This document shows, one piece after another, positions 12,059 through 12,171 of a stretch of 12,171 nt of DNA; position 1 is the stretch's first letter; each line of letters opens with the position of its first letter. The notes under the pieces were generated by a model. That model saw nothing but the letters and a program-made list of their open reading frames with translations. It was not told the origin of the DNA and made no database searches. The position numbers and the translations under genes are program-made. Source of the stretch: UBA4717 sp045580165 (GTDB lineage Bacteria > Bacillota > Clostridia > Oscillospirales > CAG-272); assembly GCA_045580165.1 (NCBI GenBank), contig JAZNNG010000020.1:1-12171 (forward strand), in the 5' to 3' direction.

Positions 12059-12171
12059 ATGACAACATCTGAACAAATCCGAGTTTTGTGTGTTAGAACG
12101 GGAGTTAGTTTATCTGAGCTCGCGCGCAGAATTAATCAAACACCTCAAAACTTCAATGCAAAATTGAAGAG
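12059..12171 (+). CDS. Helix-turn-helix (Xre-like) protein, 3' partial
   Basis: Only the first 37 codons are inside the window: MTTSEQIRVLCVRTGVSL followed by SELARRINQTPQNFNAKLK. The pattern of a short helix, then VSLSELARRINQTPQNFNAKLK, is that of a lambda-repressor-like (Xre) HTH DNA-binding domain. The ATG has CGGAGG at 6 nt spacing and a consensus promoter. It may regulate a mobile element or itself; the C-terminal part is not visible. Confidence 0.8.
   Translation, partial: MTTSEQIRVLCVRTGVSLSELARRINQTPQNFNAKLK

Overview
The window looks like the chromosome of an anaerobic Clostridia-type Firmicute, probably a gut commensal. The evidence is strong Gram-positive Shine-Dalgarno sites (GGAGG), near-consensus TTGACA-17-TATAAT promoters, a GTP-type PEP carboxykinase, a DUF1292 protein, tnpV and DUF6809. 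The genus cannot be read from the sequence.

Layout. (1) 1-1765 (+): the 3' part of a large surface protein with an SLH-like segment followed by a right-handed beta-helix region. (2) 1778-1890: two intrinsic terminators separating it from the convergent gene. (3) 1893-3650 (-): GTP-type phosphoenolpyruvate carboxykinase. (4) 3651-3915: divergent promoter region with two dyads. (5) 3916-4797 (+): rsmA, whose stop codon lies in the loop of a bidirectional terminator. (6) 4817-7841 (-): a tight five-gene operon read from a promoter at about 7900, in the order HPr-kinase-like ATPase, PqqD-like RRE protein, S24/S26 peptidase, SppA-type S49 peptidase, RDD membrane protein. (7) 7911-8470 (-): a DUF1292 gene with a consensus promoter, a highly structured stretch of about 190 nt that is a candidate 6S-like RNA, and a terminator. 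(8) 8622-10778 (+): a two-gene operon of CobW/COG0523 GTPases. The first has a very His-rich, internally duplicated metal-binding linker. The second is fused to a TIGR03943/DUF1980-like domain. (9) 10800-10980 (+): tRNA-Leu(GAG) with its own promoter and terminator. (10) 10981-12171 (+): an accessory stretch with a structured leader, tnpV, a DUF6809 gene, a terminator, an AT-rich gap with a long palindrome, and the start of an HTH (Xre-like) gene cut by the window edge.

How parts work together. The minus-strand operon groups a peptide-binding RRE, a P-loop kinase-like protein and two proteases. That grouping is typical of peptide (RiPP) maturation, but no radical SAM enzyme, cyclase, precursor or exporter is visible. 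The CobW pair points to transition-metal (probably zinc) allocation. The tRNA-Leu/tnpV segment looks like the edge of, or a remnant of, a mobile element. The most unusual signals are the structured RNA at 7969-8160, the tnpV leader in which a 12-bp inverted repeat covers the ribosome binding site and a crossing 9-bp pairing is possible, and the orphan RRE/kinase/peptidase operon.
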